Notes: generated by a model not told the origin, from the letters alone. A stretch of DNA of 64,000 nucleotides from Paraburkholderia sp. PREW-6R (GCF_039621805.1 NZ_CP155073.1:310001-374000); one strand, 5' to 3'. Numbered from the stretch's first letter, positions 26,261 to 35,910 are shown. Numbers and translations are program-made.

Positions 26261-27874
26261 ATGTCTAGCATCGGACACGATGTAACAGCGGGCCACGAGC
26301 ACGTACACGGCGACCACGCCCACGAAACGCCGCATGGCTGGCGTCGGTGGTTGTTCGCGACCAATCACAAGGACATCGGTACGCTGTACCTGATCTTCTC
26401 GTTCACCATGTTCCTCTCAGGGGGCGTGATGGCGCTGATGATCCGTGCTGAACTGTTCGAGCCGGGCCTGCAGATCATGCGTCCCGAATTCTTCAACCAG
26501 CTAACCACCATGCATGGGCTGATCATGGTGTTCGGCGCGATCATGCCGGCGTTCGTCGGCTTCGCGAACTGGATGGTGCCGCTGCAGATCGGCGCATCGG
26601 ACATGGCCTTCGCGCGCATGAACAACTTCAGCTTCTGGCTGCTGCCGGTTGCCGCGGTGCTGCTCGTCGGTTCGTTCTTCGCACCCGGCGGCGCGACCGC
26701 CGCAGGCTGGACGCTGTACGCGCCGCTCTCCACGCAGATGGGCCCCGGCATGGACTTCGCGATTTTCGCGGTCCACCTGATGGGCGCGTCGTCGATCATG
26801 GGCGGGATCAACATTGTCGTGACGATCCTGAACATGCGCGCACCCGGACTCACGCTGATGAAAATGCCGATGTTCGTGTGGACGTGGCTGATTACCGCGT
26901 ACCTGCTGATCGCCGTCATGCCGGTTCTGGCGGGCGCGATTACCATGGTCCTGTTCGATCGTCACTTCGGCACGTCGTTCTTCAACGCGGCAGGCGGCGG
27001 CGACCCGGTCATGTACCAGCACATCTTCTGGTTCTTCGGGCACCCCGAGGTGTACATCATGATCTTGCCGGCGTTCGGGATCGTGTCGCAGGTGATTCCG
27101 GCGTTCTCGCGCAAGCCGCTGTTCGGCTATAGCTCGATGGTGTACGCAACGTCGTCGATCGCGATCCTGTCGTTCATGGTGTGGGCGCACCACATGTTCG
27201 CGACCGGCATGCCGGTCACGGGCCAGCTGTTCTTCATGTACGCCACCATGCTGATCGCCGTGCCGACGGGCGTGAAGGTGTTCAACTGGGTCGCGACAAT
27301 GTGGCGCGGTTCACTGAGCTTCGAAACGCCGATGCTGTTCGCAGTAGGCTTCCTGATCGTGTTCACGTTCGGTGGTCTGTCGGGGCTGATGCTGGCCATG
27401 GCGCCGCTCGATATCCAGTACCACGGCACTTATTTCGTGGTGGCGCACTTCCACTACGTCCTGGTGGCGGGTTCGCTGTTCGCGCTGTTCTCCGGCTGGT
27501 ACTACTGGGCGCCGAAATGGACCGGCTGGATGTACAACGAAACGCGCGGCAAGATCCATTTCTGGGCGTCGCTGTTCTTCTTCAACCTCGCGTTCCTGCC
27601 GATGCACTTCGTCGGTCTCGCAGGTATGCCGCGTCGTTATGCTGACTACCCGGCGCAGTTCACCGACTGGAATCAGGTCATCTCGATCGGCGCGTTCGGC
27701 TTCGGTCTGGCCCAGGTGTACTTTCTGTTCGCGGTCGCACTGCCGGCTTATCGCGGCGGCGGCGAGCTCGAAAAGGCAAGCGACAAGCCGTGGGACGGCG
27801 CAACGGGCCTCGAATGGACCGTGCCGAGCCCGGCTCCGTTCCACACATTTGAAAACCCGCCGACCGTCGAATGA
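26261..27874 (+). CDS. ctaD: Cytochrome c oxidase subunit I
   Basis: A 537-residue heme-copper oxidase subunit I with about twelve membrane helices. Heme a, CuB and heme a3 ligands are in TTMHGLIMVF, the WFFGHPEVYIMILPAFG helix (His-Glu-x-x-Tyr of the A-type oxidases) and FVVAHFHYVLV. It reduces oxygen to water and pumps protons. AGGAGA stands before the ATG, 44 bases after ctaC. Confidence 0.97.
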   Translation: MSSIGHDVTAGHEHVHGDHAHETPHGWRRWLFATNHKDIGTLYLIFSFTMFLSGGVMALMIRAELFEPGLQIMRPEFFNQLTTMHGLIMVFGAIMPAFVGFANWMVPLQIGASDMAFARMNNFSFWLLPVAAVLLVGSFFAPGGATAAGWTLYAPLSTQMGPGMDFAIFAVHLMGASSIMGGINIVVTILNMRAPGLTLMKMPMFVWTWLITAYLLIAVMPVLAGAITMVLFDRHFGTSFFNAAGGGDPVMYQHIFWFFGHPEVYIMILPAFGIVSQVIPAFSRKPLFGYSSMVYATSSIAILSFMVWAHHMFATGMPVTGQLFFMYATMLIAVPTGVKVFNWVATMWRGSLSFETPMLFAVGFLIVFTFGGLSGLMLAMAPLDIQYHGTYFVVAHFHYVLVAGSLFALFSGWYYWAPKWTGWMYNETRGKIHFWASLFFFNLAFLPMHFVGLAGMPRRYADYPAQFTDWNQVISIGAFGFGLAQVYFLFAVALPAYRGGGELEKASDKPWDGATGLEWTVPSPAPFHTFENPPTVE

Positions 27875-27990
27875 CAGCGGTCAGCGAGTGAGCCGGTTCC
27901 GGTGCCGATCCGTCGACATGTTTGCAGAGCGTTCGAACTGTGCGGTCAGCAGCGGAACCGGGCAGCCGCCGCGGCGGCGAGCCCGGCGCG

Positions 27991-28044
27991 ATGAAAGACC
28001 CAAAACTGGCACCCAGAAACTCGCATTCAGATATTCAGGCATGA
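27991..28044 (+). CDS. Possible 17-residue leader peptide before the small assembly gene
   Basis: An ATG at 27991 opens a 17-codon frame (MKDPKLAPRNSHSDIQA) whose stop overlaps the next start as ATGA (28041-28044). That is a standard arrangement for translational coupling. Its own ribosome binding site is weak (GCGCG context), so it may not be translated. No homologue is known to me. Confidence 0.25.
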   Translation: MKDPKLAPRNSHSDIQA

Positions 28045-28175
28045 CGCGCAATCCACAGGAAAGACGGTCGCCGGAGCAGATTCGCGCGGGCAACAGGCGG
28101 ATAGGGTTGGTGATGCTGGCTATCGCGGCGTTCTTTTTCGCGAGCGTCATCATCAAACAGGTCTGGTTTTCCTGA
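28041..28175 (+). CDS. Small cytochrome oxidase assembly protein
   Basis: A 44-residue protein with a basic N-terminus (MTRNPQERRSPEQIRAGNR) and one membrane helix (RIGLVMLAIAAFFFASVIIKQVW). Tiny single-helix proteins of this form are regularly found between ctaD and ctaG in beta-proteobacteria and annotated as oxidase small assembly proteins. Position and helix support the call; its activity is not known. A longer frame from 27639 covers ctaD and is a shadow. Confidence 0.7.
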   Translation: MTRNPQERRSPEQIRAGNRRIGLVMLAIAAFFFASVIIKQVWFS

Positions 28176-28217
28176 TCGGGCGAACCAGGCTTGCTTGCAG
28201 GTTTGTTGAGGAACGAG

Positions 28218-28838
28218 ATGTCGATGCAACCCCCGGCCCAGGCCGATCGCTCTTTTAACCGGTCCATGCTGATCAAGCTGTTCATCGTCGCGTTGATGAT
28301 GTTCGGTTTCGGTTTTGCGCTGGTGCCGATGTATCGCGCGATCTGCCAGATCACCGGCATCAACAATCTCGTGCAGCGCGACGCCACGGCGCGCGAGGCG
28401 AAGAATACGCAGGTCGACACGAGCCGCACGATTTCGATCGAGTTCGATGCGAACGCGCGCGGCCCGCTGGGTTTCAAGCCGGAGCAACGGAGTCTGGACG
28501 TGCATCCGGGCGAGGTCACAACGGTGATGTACGAGGTCAGCAACGAACAGGCACGCACGATTCAGGCGCAAGCGATTCCGAGCTATGCGCCGAAGCAGGC
28601 CACTGAGTACTTCAAGAAAATCGAGTGTTTTTGCTTTACGCAGCAGACTTTGACGGCGAACCAGACGAGGCGGATGCCGGTGGTGTTCGTGGTCGATCCG
28701 AAGCTGCCGAAGGACGTGAAGACGATCACGCTGTCGTACACGTTCTTCGAACTGAACACGCCGGCGGCGGCGCAAGCCGGCGGCGCGGCACCCGCGGCGA
28801 ACAATACGGCTGCGGCCACCCCCGCCAATCCCGCATGA
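28218..28838 (+). CDS. ctaG: Cytochrome c oxidase assembly protein CtaG/Cox11
   Basis: A 206-residue protein. One N-terminal membrane helix (about 20-40, with VPMYRAICQITG at its end) is followed by a periplasmic immunoglobulin-like domain with the copper motif KKIECFCFTQQTL. Cox11 inserts CuB into subunit I. The C-terminus is an Ala/Asn/Pro-rich tail. GAGGAACGAG precedes the ATG at 28218; the upstream M at 28191 is not used. Confidence 0.94.
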   Translation: MSMQPPAQADRSFNRSMLIKLFIVALMMFGFGFALVPMYRAICQITGINNLVQRDATAREAKNTQVDTSRTISIEFDANARGPLGFKPEQRSLDVHPGEVTTVMYEVSNEQARTIQAQAIPSYAPKQATEYFKKIECFCFTQQTLTANQTRRMPVVFVVDPKLPKDVKTITLSYTFFELNTPAAAQAGGAAPAANNTAAATPANPA

Positions 28839-28873
28839 CGGTGCGAACCGAAGGCGAAGGAAGACAGGACAAG

Positions 28874-29083
28874 ATGGGCGATAACGGCGGCACGCCGCGC
28901 AAGAGCAGTTTCGGTCAGTCGATGCGCGCTGTGTTCTGGTCGTTTTTTGGAGTTCGCAAGCGCCGCGATCTGGAGGCGGACGCCACGCAGCTCAATCCGC
29001 TGCATGTAATCGCAGCCGCGTTGATCTGTGCGGCAATCTTCATCGTGGCGCTGATTCTGATCGTGCGTGTGGTCGTCGGTTGA
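28874..29083 (+). CDS. DUF2970 small membrane protein
   Basis: A 69-residue protein: basic N-terminal half with SFGQSMRAVFWSFFGVRKRRD and one C-terminal membrane helix (about residues 44-67). It matches the DUF2970 pattern found in oxidase operons of beta-proteobacteria, between ctaG and ctaE. AGGACAAG precedes the ATG. Function unknown. Confidence 0.75.
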   Translation: MGDNGGTPRKSSFGQSMRAVFWSFFGVRKRRDLEADATQLNPLHVIAAALICAAIFIVALILIVRVVVG

Positions 29084-29195
29084 TGCATCGGGCCAGGCAA
29101 GGCCCACGAATTAGAGAGACGCGGCGCGGTATCGACGCGCCGCCGAGACACAGCCGGAATTTCCGGAACAACTGGACTGAAGTGGAGAATCAAGA

Positions 29196-30053
29196 ATGAG
29201 CGGTCAAAACGAGAGCCCGTACTACTTCGTACCGCATCCGTCGCGGCATCCGATCAGCGCCGCCCTTGGGTTGCTGGTCATGCTCGGATCGCTGGCGGCC
29301 TGGATTAACGAACATGACTGGGCGCCGGTCGGCGTCGTCGTCGGTCTGTTGTGGCTGCTCTTCACGCTATGGCACTGGTTTGGCGACGCAATCGCCGAGT
29401 CCGAAGGCGGCATGTACGGCAAGAACGTCGACAAGTCGTACCGCTGGAGCATGAGCTGGTTTATTTTCTCCGAGGTCATGTTCTTCGGCGCCTTCTTCGG
29501 CGCACTGTTCTACGCGCGTCAAATTGCCCTGCATGAACTCGGCAGCCTCGACTACAAACTGATCTGGCCGGACTTCTCGGCGGTGTGGCCGAACAATGGC
29601 CCAGCTGCACTGGTCTCCACCTTCAAGTCGATGCAGCCGTGGCCGGTGCCGACCATCAATACGGCGCTGCTGCTGTCGTCGGGCGCGACGCTCACCGTGT
29701 CGCACCACGCGCTGCGGGAGAATCATCGCCGCAAAGCGATCATCTGGCTGGCGGCAACGCTGGTGCTGGGCGTCTGCTTCCTGTTCCTGCAAGGGTTCGA
29801 GTACTTCCATGCGTACAACGAACTGAACCTCACGCTGTCTTCGGGCGTGTATGGGTCCACCTTCTTCCTGCTCACCGGATTTCACGGTTTTCACGTGTTT
29901 CTCGGCGGCACGATGCTCGCCGTGGTGCTGGTCCGCATGATTCGCGGACACTTCACGGCGGATCATCACTTCGCGTTTGAAGGCGCCGCGTGGTACTGGC
30001 ACTTTGTCGACGTGGTATGGCTGGGTTTGTACGTCGTGGTGTACTGGCTGTAA
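29196..30053 (+). CDS. ctaE: Cytochrome c oxidase subunit III
   Basis: A 285-residue seven-helix subunit III with FIFSEVMFFGAFFGALFY, HHALRENHR and LTGFHGFHVFLGG. It begins YYFVPHPSRHPI. It stabilises subunit I and its proton supply. TGGAGAATCAAG precedes the ATG. It ends the structural-gene block and is followed by a strong terminator. Confidence 0.96.
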   Translation: MSGQNESPYYFVPHPSRHPISAALGLLVMLGSLAAWINEHDWAPVGVVVGLLWLLFTLWHWFGDAIAESEGGMYGKNVDKSYRWSMSWFIFSEVMFFGAFFGALFYARQIALHELGSLDYKLIWPDFSAVWPNNGPAALVSTFKSMQPWPVPTINTALLLSSGATLTVSHHALRENHRRKAIIWLAATLVLGVCFLFLQGFEYFHAYNELNLTLSSGVYGSTFFLLTGFHGFHVFLGGTMLAVVLVRMIRGHFTADHHFAFEGAAWYWHFVDVVWLGLYVVVYWL

Positions 30054-30156
30054 CGCAGTCTGGCCTGCACTCCCGGCAACGGATGCAACTGCAGGCTTCC
30101 CTCGCTAACGCTCGATGCGGGCGCAGCGCGAGGGCAGTAGACGGAACATGATGCAG

Positions 30157-30192
30157 CGCCGCCCTCGACCCTGTCAGGGCGGCGTTTTGTTT
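30157..30192 (+). terminator. Intrinsic terminator after ctaE
   Basis: Stem CGCCGCCCT (30157-30165) / AGGGCGGCG (30176-30184), 10-base loop, followed by TTTTGTTT. It lies about 100 bases past the ctaE stop. Confidence 0.85.
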
Positions 30193-30277
30193 GGCGGCGG
30201 TCTTGCCTGGTGGAGAGGTTGTGCGGCGTCCGCGCCGCGTTGGCCGGCGAGAATGGCGGCTGAAAGAAGGACCAGGC

Positions 30278-30487
30278 TCAGCGTCCGTAAGGAATGCCGG
30301 TCGACTGGATCCAGCCCATCCAGTGAGCGAACAGGATGAACAGGAACAGCGAGATCGACAGGCCAACACGCGTGGCCAGCGACCAGACCATCCGCTTGGT
30401 TTTGCCTTTGTCATGCATCATGAAGTACAACGCCGACACCATGCTGGCGATGATCAGGACGAAGGCGATGGGAACGAGAATGTGCAT
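30278..30487 (-). CDS. Twin-helix small membrane protein (DUF2909-like)
   Basis: A 69-residue protein with two membrane helices (about 3-23 and 41-58) joined by a short basic loop (MMHDKGKTKR). Such twin transmembrane proteins are found divergent from SURF1 genes in beta-proteobacterial oxidase loci, as here. The ATG at 30487 gives the family length. No strong Shine-Dalgarno is visible, and a start 14 codons upstream is possible. Function unknown. Confidence 0.68.
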   Translation of the reverse strand: MHILVPIAFVLIIASMVSALYFMMHDKGKTKRMVWSLATRVGLSISLFLFILFAHWMGWIQSTGIPYGR

Positions 30488-30598
30488 GGAACCAACTGAA
30501 ACCAGAAAGCGCAGCGGCAGGAAGTTCATTATCGCACCGCGCGCGGGGCTCTGCCGCAGGTTGCCGATGATGCCGAACGTGGCGGCAGGGCGTGCCCA

Positions 30599-31315
30599 AT
30601 GAAGTTTCGCCTTGTTCCGGTATTGCTGATACTGCTGGTGGTTGCCGTGACGGTGCGGCTCGGATTCTGGCAACGCAGTCGCGCGCTTCAGAAGGAAGCA
30701 CTCGAAGCACAGATCACCCAGTTCGAGCATGGGCCCGCGCAGACGGTCGGCGCTGTGCCGGTCCCGTTGAAGCAGATCGAGTTTCATCGCGTGAAGGCGC
30801 GCGGCAGCTTCGTCGCGGATAAGGTCGTGTATCTGGATAATCGTCCGTATAACGATCAGCCGGGCTTTTACGTCGTGATGCCTTTTAAACTCGCGAGCGG
30901 CGGTTATGTGCTGGTCAACCGCGGCTGGCTGCCGCGCAACATGAATAATCGCGAGACGATCGCGCCGTACACGACGCCGCAGGGCGAGATCGAAATCGAA
31001 GGCATTGCGCGCGCCGACGCGTCGCGCGCTTTCGAGTTGGGAAACGGCGGTTCGGCCGCGCATCAGCCGATCCGTCAGAATCTGGACACGGCGGCCTACG
31101 CTGCGGAAACCGGCTTGCCGTTACAGCCATTCGTGATCCAGCAACTGAGCGACGACGGCGACAAGCTCGTACGTGACTGGCCTGCGCCGACGAACGGCGT
31201 CGAACGCAATTATGGCTATATGCTCCAGTGGTGGGGCATGGCGCTCGCGGCGCTCGGCTTCGGCCTGTATGCCGCGCGCCGTGCGGCGAAGAAACAGCAC
31301 GCGCCGGGCGTGTGA
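30599..31315 (+). CDS. SURF1-family oxidase assembly protein
   Basis: A 238-residue protein with terminal membrane helices (about 5-22 and 205-225) and a periplasmic domain carrying LGFWQRSRALQKEAL and VLVNRGWLPRN. SURF1 helps heme A insertion into subunit I. It starts a run of plus-strand assembly genes (SURF1, the next gene, ctaA, ctaB, sco). The ATG follows a G-rich GGCAGGG site. Confidence 0.9.
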   Translation: MKFRLVPVLLILLVVAVTVRLGFWQRSRALQKEALEAQITQFEHGPAQTVGAVPVPLKQIEFHRVKARGSFVADKVVYLDNRPYNDQPGFYVVMPFKLASGGYVLVNRGWLPRNMNNRETIAPYTTPQGEIEIEGIARADASRAFELGNGGSAAHQPIRQNLDTAAYAAETGLPLQPFVIQQLSDDGDKLVRDWPAPTNGVERNYGYMLQWWGMALAALGFGLYAARRAAKKQHAPGV

Positions 31316-31383
31316 TGCAGGCACGCGGCGTATGGCTTCAACCAGAGCCACGCGTCGCGCAATCATTGAAAGAGGTCCATGTA

Positions 31384-32073
31384 GTGTCGACGCAATCTCC
31401 CCGTTCGCCGCAAGCCGGCAAGCCCGCTGCGGCCGCTTCGCGCGCAGCGCCTGCATCGTCGAACGCAATGCCGGGCCAGCCCAATGGCAAAGGCTCGTGG
31501 CAGCGCGGCCGCTGGGTGCTGCTGCTGGTCGCGATCATCTGCGCGGCGCCGATTGCCGTGTCGTACTTCACGTATTACGTGATTAAGCCGACGGGCGGCA
31601 CTACGAGCTATGGCTCGCTGGTCGAGCCGCAGCGGCCAATCCCCGAAGCGATCGTGGCGACGGGCGAAGACGGTAAGCCCGTGAAGCTCGCGTCGCTGCG
31701 CGGACACTGGCTGATGATTTCCGTCGACGGCAGCGCGTGCGATAAATCCTGCGCCACGAAGCTGTATTTCATGCGGCAAATCCGCGCAGCTCAGGGCCCG
31801 GAACGCGAGCGTGTCGTGGAAGTGTGGCTGCGCACCGATGCACACAACGTCCCCGACGTGATACAAAAGGCGTATCCCGACACCGACATGCTGATCGCCG
31901 ATCCGGCGCAGGTGTCTGCATGGTTGCCCGTTGACGCCGGCACGAAAGTCACCGACCACATCTATCTGGTCGATCCAAACGGCAATCTGATGATGCGGTT
32001 TCCGAAAGACCCGAACCCGAGCAAGATCAAGGGTGACCTGACCAAGCTGCTGAAGTGGTCGCGCATCGGTTGA
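31384..32073 (+). CDS. Membrane-anchored oxidase-locus protein, SCO/thioredoxin-like
   Basis: A 229-residue protein: cytoplasmic Ala/Pro/Ser-rich N-terminus, one membrane helix (about 45-66), then a periplasmic domain with SVDGSACDKSCATKLYFMRQIR. The CDKSC pair sits where SCO proteins have CxxxC, and DHIYLVDPNGNLMMRFPKDPNP follows. It is therefore probably a copper- or thiol-handling assembly factor related to SCO; the usual SCO His is not clearly placed. The GTG at 31384 is chosen for the AGAGGT 7 bases upstream. It lies between SURF1 and ctaA. Confidence 0.75.
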   Translation: MSTQSPRSPQAGKPAAAASRAAPASSNAMPGQPNGKGSWQRGRWVLLLVAIICAAPIAVSYFTYYVIKPTGGTTSYGSLVEPQRPIPEAIVATGEDGKPVKLASLRGHWLMISVDGSACDKSCATKLYFMRQIRAAQGPERERVVEVWLRTDAHNVPDVIQKAYPDTDMLIADPAQVSAWLPVDAGTKVTDHIYLVDPNGNLMMRFPKDPNPSKIKGDLTKLLKWSRIG

Positions 32074-32095
32074 TGCCGCAATCCAGGTAAAAGAG

Positions 32096-33205
32096 ATGTT
32101 CGTACTGCAATTGGCCTTGATCGGCTTGTGTATCGCGTTGTTGCCGCTGTCCTACGTGTGGGTCAAGGCCGACGACAACAAATTCCGCAAGCTGGTCTGG
32201 CTCACCACCTTTCTCACGCTCGATCTGGTGATGTTCGGCGGCTTCACGCGCCTCACCGATTCGGGGCTCGGCTGTCCGGACTGGCCGGGCTGCTACGGCA
32301 CGTCGTCGCCGTTCATTGCGCATGCCGCGATCGCCGCCGCCCATCAGGCCATGCCCACCGGCCCGGTCAGTATGACCAAGGCGTGGATCGAGATGATTCA
32401 CCGTTACTTTGCGATGGCGATCGGCGTGCTGATCATCGCGCAGACCATCATTGCGTGGACGGCGCGCATCAGGCGCCGCCCGTTGCACGTGTCGCCGTGG
32501 TGGCCCACTTCGTTGCTGCTGCTGATTCTCGTGCAAGGCGCGTTCGGTGCGTGGACCGTCACGATGAAATTGCAGCCGGTCATCGTGACCACGCATTTGC
32601 TGCTCGGTCTTGCGCTGCTCGGCACGCTCGGCTGGCTGGCCGCGCGCCAGACGCCGTTGCCTGCGCATGAACCGGAGGCCGCGCACTGGCGCGCGGCAGC
32701 CATAGCGGGTCTGATCCTGCTGATCGCGCAGATCGCGCTGGGCGGTTGGGTCAGCACGAACTACGCGGTGCTGGCCTGTACGGACTTCCCGACCTGCAAC
32801 GGCCAATGGATTCCGTCGATGGATTTCGCGCACGGCTTTCACCTGTGGCGCGCGCTTGGCATGACCGGCGACGGCGACATGATCACGCAGGACGCTCTTG
32901 TCGCCATTCACTGGACGCACCGCACTTTTGCGATCGTCGTGGTCGCCTATCTCGTATGGCTCGCGCTGAAACTGCGCCGCTTCGAGTCGCTGCGGCGGCC
33001 GGCGAACGGCGTGCTGCTGGTGGTGTTGATCCAGTTCGTGACCGGGCTGTCGAACATCGTTCTGCAATGGCCGTTGCCCATTGCTGTCGCGCATAACGGG
33101 GGAGCCGCGATCCTGCTGCTTCTGCTCGTTATGTTAAACTTTCGGATCGCTTATAGCCGTCCCGGCCGTGCTGCGCTTCCTGCGCGCGACGCCGCGCCAG
33201 CGTGA
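32096..33205 (+). CDS. ctaA: Heme A synthase CtaA (COX15)
   Basis: A 369-residue eight-helix protein. Heme-binding His motifs include [28 protein letters not shown] and [27 protein letters not shown] and [13 protein letters not shown] are family signatures. It oxidises the C8 methyl of heme O to give heme A. AGGTAAAAGAG precedes the ATG. The stop overlaps the first possible ctaB start, so the two are coupled. Confidence 0.95.
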   Translation: MFVLQLALIGLCIALLPLSYVWVKADDNKFRKLVWLTTFLTLDLVMFGGFTRLTDSGLGCPDWPGCYGTSSPFIAHAAIAAAHQAMPTGPVSMTKAWIEMIHRYFAMAIGVLIIAQTIIAWTARIRRRPLHVSPWWPTSLLLLILVQGAFGAWTVTMKLQPVIVTTHLLLGLALLGTLGWLAARQTPLPAHEPEAAHWRAAAIAGLILLIAQIALGGWVSTNYAVLACTDFPTCNGQWIPSMDFAHGFHLWRALGMTGDGDMITQDALVAIHWTHRTFAIVVVAYLVWLALKLRRFESLRRPANGVLLVVLIQFVTGLSNIVLQWPLPIAVAHNGGAAILLLLLVMLNFRIAYSRPGRAALPARDAAPA

Positions 33206-33210
33206 CCCAC

Positions 33211-34116
33211 ATGGACAGCACAACACTCTCCCAAACGCCCGGTAGCCGGGTCTCCCAGTACATCGCCCTGACCAAGCCGCGCGTCACGCAACTCGCGGTC
33301 TTTTGCGCCGTCATCGGTATGTTTCTGTCAACGCCCGGCATGGTGCCCTGGACCGTTCTGATCGGCGGCACGGTCGGCATCTGGCTGCTGGCCGGTGCGG
33401 CCTTCGCGATCAATTGTCTCGTCGAGCAGAAGATCGACGCGAAAATGCGTCGCACGTCGTGGCGGCCGTCCGCTCGCGGCGAGATCACCACTTCGCAGAT
33501 CCTGCTGTTCTCGGCGGTGCTGGGCGGCCTCGGCATGTGGACGCTTTACACCTATGCCAATCCGCTCACCATGTGGCTGACGCTCGCCACGTTCGTCGGT
33601 TACGCGGTCATCTATACGTTGCTGCTCAAGCCGGCCACGCCGCAAAACATCGTGATCGGCGGCGCGTCGGGCGCCATGCCGCCGGCGCTCGGCTGGGCCG
33701 CGGTCACAGGCCATGTTCCGGGCGACGCGTGGATTCTGGTACTGATCATTTTCGTGTGGACGCCGCCGCATTTCTGGGCGCTCGCACTTTATCGCCGCAA
33801 AGATTACGAAAACGCCGGCCTGCCTATGCTGCCGAACACGCACGGCGAGAAATACACGCGTCTGCATATTCTGCTGTACACCGTGATCCTGTTCGCCGTC
33901 ACGATGATGCCGTTCATCTCCGGCATGAGCGGGGCCGTGTATCTCGTGGCCGCGGTGTTGCTCGGCGCGGTCTTCCTCGCTTATGCGTGGAAGATCTATC
34001 GCGAATACTCTGACGATCTCGCACGCAAAACCTTCCGCTATTCGATCGTCTATCTGTCGTTGCTGTTCGCCGCACTGCTGATCGACCACTATGCGCGCGT
34101 CGTGATCGGCGCGTAA
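33211..34116 (+). CDS. ctaB: Protoheme IX farnesyltransferase (heme O synthase)
   Basis: A 301-residue UbiA-family prenyltransferase with about nine helices. The first Asp-rich motif is [19 protein letters not shown] and the second region is [10 protein letters not shown]. It adds farnesyl to heme B. The ATG at 33211 gives the usual N-terminus ([24 protein letters not shown]); a GTG at 33202 overlaps the ctaA stop and is an alternative. Confidence 0.95.
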   Translation: MDSTTLSQTPGSRVSQYIALTKPRVTQLAVFCAVIGMFLSTPGMVPWTVLIGGTVGIWLLAGAAFAINCLVEQKIDAKMRRTSWRPSARGEITTSQILLFSAVLGGLGMWTLYTYANPLTMWLTLATFVGYAVIYTLLLKPATPQNIVIGGASGAMPPALGWAAVTGHVPGDAWILVLIIFVWTPPHFWALALYRRKDYENAGLPMLPNTHGEKYTRLHILLYTVILFAVTMMPFISGMSGAVYLVAAVLLGAVFLAYAWKIYREYSDDLARKTFRYSIVYLSLLFAALLIDHYARVVIGA

Positions 34117-34120
34117 CACC

Positions 34121-34759
34121 ATGCTGACAAACCGTTTCACGCGTTCGGCGCGTTCGGCACGTGCTCTCGTGCGTGCCGTTCTGATTTCCTGCGCGCTAGG
34201 CGGCGCGGTGTTGGCGGCGGGTTGCGGCAAGCAGCCGCCTGCTTTCACGAATCTCGACATTACCGGCAACACGCAATTCGCGAGCAACTTCTCGCTGCCC
34301 GACACGTCCGGCAAAATTCGCACAATGGCGGATTACAAGGGCAAAGTGGTGGTGCTGTTCTTCGGCTACACGCATTGTCCGGATGTGTGTCCGACCACAA
34401 TGGCCGAACTGTCGCAAGCGCTGCAGCAACTCGGTCCCGAAGACGCGAAGCGCGTGCAGGTGCTGTTTGTCACCGTCGATCCGGATCGCGACACGCCCGC
34501 TCTGCTCGCGCAATACGTGCCGGCGTTCAACCCGAGTTTCGTCGGCTTGCGTCCTGCCAATCAGGCACAACTCACGCAGATCACCAAAGACTTCCGCGTG
34601 TATTACGCGAAGGTGCCAGGCAAGACGCCCGACAGCTACACGATGGACCACACGGCGGCGAGCTACGTGTTCGACACGGACGGCAAACTGCGTCTTTTCG
34701 CGCGAGACGGCCAGGGCGCAACGCCTTGGGTGCACGACATCAAGCTTCTGCTCGACTGA
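34121..34759 (+). CDS. SCO-family copper chaperone lipoprotein
   Basis: A 212-residue protein with a lipoprotein signal (lipobox LAAGC near residue 35) and a thioredoxin-like SCO domain. Copper ligands are CPDVC in YTHCPDVCPTTMAEL and the later His in YTMDHTAASYVFD. SCO proteins deliver copper to CuA of subunit II. It lies 4 bases after ctaB and ends the assembly run. Confidence 0.93.
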   Translation: MLTNRFTRSARSARALVRAVLISCALGGAVLAAGCGKQPPAFTNLDITGNTQFASNFSLPDTSGKIRTMADYKGKVVVLFFGYTHCPDVCPTTMAELSQALQQLGPEDAKRVQVLFVTVDPDRDTPALLAQYVPAFNPSFVGLRPANQAQLTQITKDFRVYYAKVPGKTPDSYTMDHTAASYVFDTDGKLRLFARDGQGATPWVHDIKLLLD

Positions 34760-34819
34760 TTCGCTCAAACGCGGCAACGTGCCGCCGGTCAGCCAAAGAC
34801 CGGCAAATGGGTGCCGGGC

Positions 34820-34833
34820 GCAACGCGCGTTGC
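34820..34833. repeat. 14-base perfect palindrome upstream of the metQ-like gene
   Basis: GCAACGCGCGTTGC, a perfect palindrome in the 226-base spacer between sco and the binding-protein gene. It could be a dimeric regulator site, but its GC-rich self-symmetric form can also arise by chance here. Confidence 0.3.
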
Positions 34834-34985
34834 AGCGCGTGGCATACCCATATGCGATCGTGATATTTCCCATTGCGTTGCGCTTATGAGACCATTTGCG
34901 GTCCAGTTGGCGGCGCAGGCCATCAGCCAGACCGCCGCCGGCTTCAACCGAATCTGACATCGATCAGAGAGAACGCGAGAATCAC

Positions 34986-35798
34986 ATGCAGCGCAGAAAC
35001 ATCATCAAAGCCCTCTCCGCAGTCATCGCCGGTGCGGCGATTTTCAGTAGTGTCGGCGCGCACGCCGACGACAAGGTGATCAAGGTCGGCACGATCGGCG
35101 GCCCGGATGCGCAGATCTGGGAAGTCGTCACCAAAGTAGCGAAGCGTGAAGGCCTGAACGTGAAGGTCGTCGAATTCAATGATTACGTGCAGCCGAATGC
35201 CGCGCTCGATGCCGGCGATCTCGACGCCAACAGCTTCCAGCACCAACCCTATCTCGACAGTCAGATCCAGCAACGCGGCTACAAGATCGTGAGCGCCGGT
35301 CTCACCTACATTTCGCCGCTCGGCATCTATTCGAAGAAACTGAAGTCGTTGAAGGACTTGCCGCAAGGCGCCAAGGTCGCGGTGCCGAACGATCCATCGA
35401 ATGAAAATCGCGCGTTGCTGTTGCTGCAGGCACAAGGCGTGATCAAGCTCAAAGCCGGCGCGGGCACGAAGGGCAATAACGCGACCGCGCTCGACGTGGC
35501 CGAGAATCCGAAAAAGATCAAACTGCTCGAACTGGACGCCGCGCAACTGCCGCGCTCATTGTCGGACGTCGACGCGGCCGCAATCAACACGAACTTTGCG
35601 CTCGCCGCCGGTCTGCAGCCGACCAAAGATGCGATCGCGCTGGAAGACATCCACAGCCCGTATGCGAATCTGATTGCCGTGCGCACGCAGGACAAAGACA
35701 AGCCGTGGGTCAAGAAACTCGTGGCCGCATACCAGTCGCAAGACGTGCGGCAGTTCATCAACACGCAGTTCAAGGGTTCGGTGGTGCCGTCGTTCTAA
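34986..35798 (+). CDS. MetQ/NlpA-family substrate-binding protein
   Basis: A 270-residue periplasmic binding protein of the MetQ/NlpA family. Family stretches VKVGTIGGPDAQIWEVV, DLDANSFQHQPYLD and VAVPNDPSNENRALLLLQ are present; these proteins feed methionine to a MetNI ABC transporter. The signal peptide (cleavage near AHA-DD, about residue 28) has no lipobox cysteine, so the product is predicted to be soluble. No ATPase or permease gene is adjacent. The start at 34986 begins the signal peptide; 30 upstream codons are discarded. Confidence 0.87.
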   Translation: MQRRNIIKALSAVIAGAAIFSSVGAHADDKVIKVGTIGGPDAQIWEVVTKVAKREGLNVKVVEFNDYVQPNAALDAGDLDANSFQHQPYLDSQIQQRGYKIVSAGLTYISPLGIYSKKLKSLKDLPQGAKVAVPNDPSNENRALLLLQAQGVIKLKAGAGTKGNNATALDVAENPKKIKLLELDAAQLPRSLSDVDAAAINTNFALAAGLQPTKDAIALEDIHSPYANLIAVRTQDKDKPWVKKLVAAYQSQDVRQFINTQFKGSVVPSF

Positions 35799-35870
35799 GC
35801 GGATCGCCCAGTCGGGCGTGAAGAACGCGGCTGAACAGCCAGGTATAGCTGGCCGCAGTCAGATCAGAAA

Positions 35871-35899
35871 CGCCACGGCAAATCCGTGGCGTTTTTTTT
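35871..35899 (+). terminator. Intrinsic terminator after the metQ-like gene
   Basis: Perfect 8-bp stem CGCCACGG (35871-35878) / CCGTGGCG (35884-35891), loop CAAAT, and eight T residues (35892-35899). Confidence 0.92.
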
Positions 35900-35910
35900 G
35901 CCCGTTGTCC

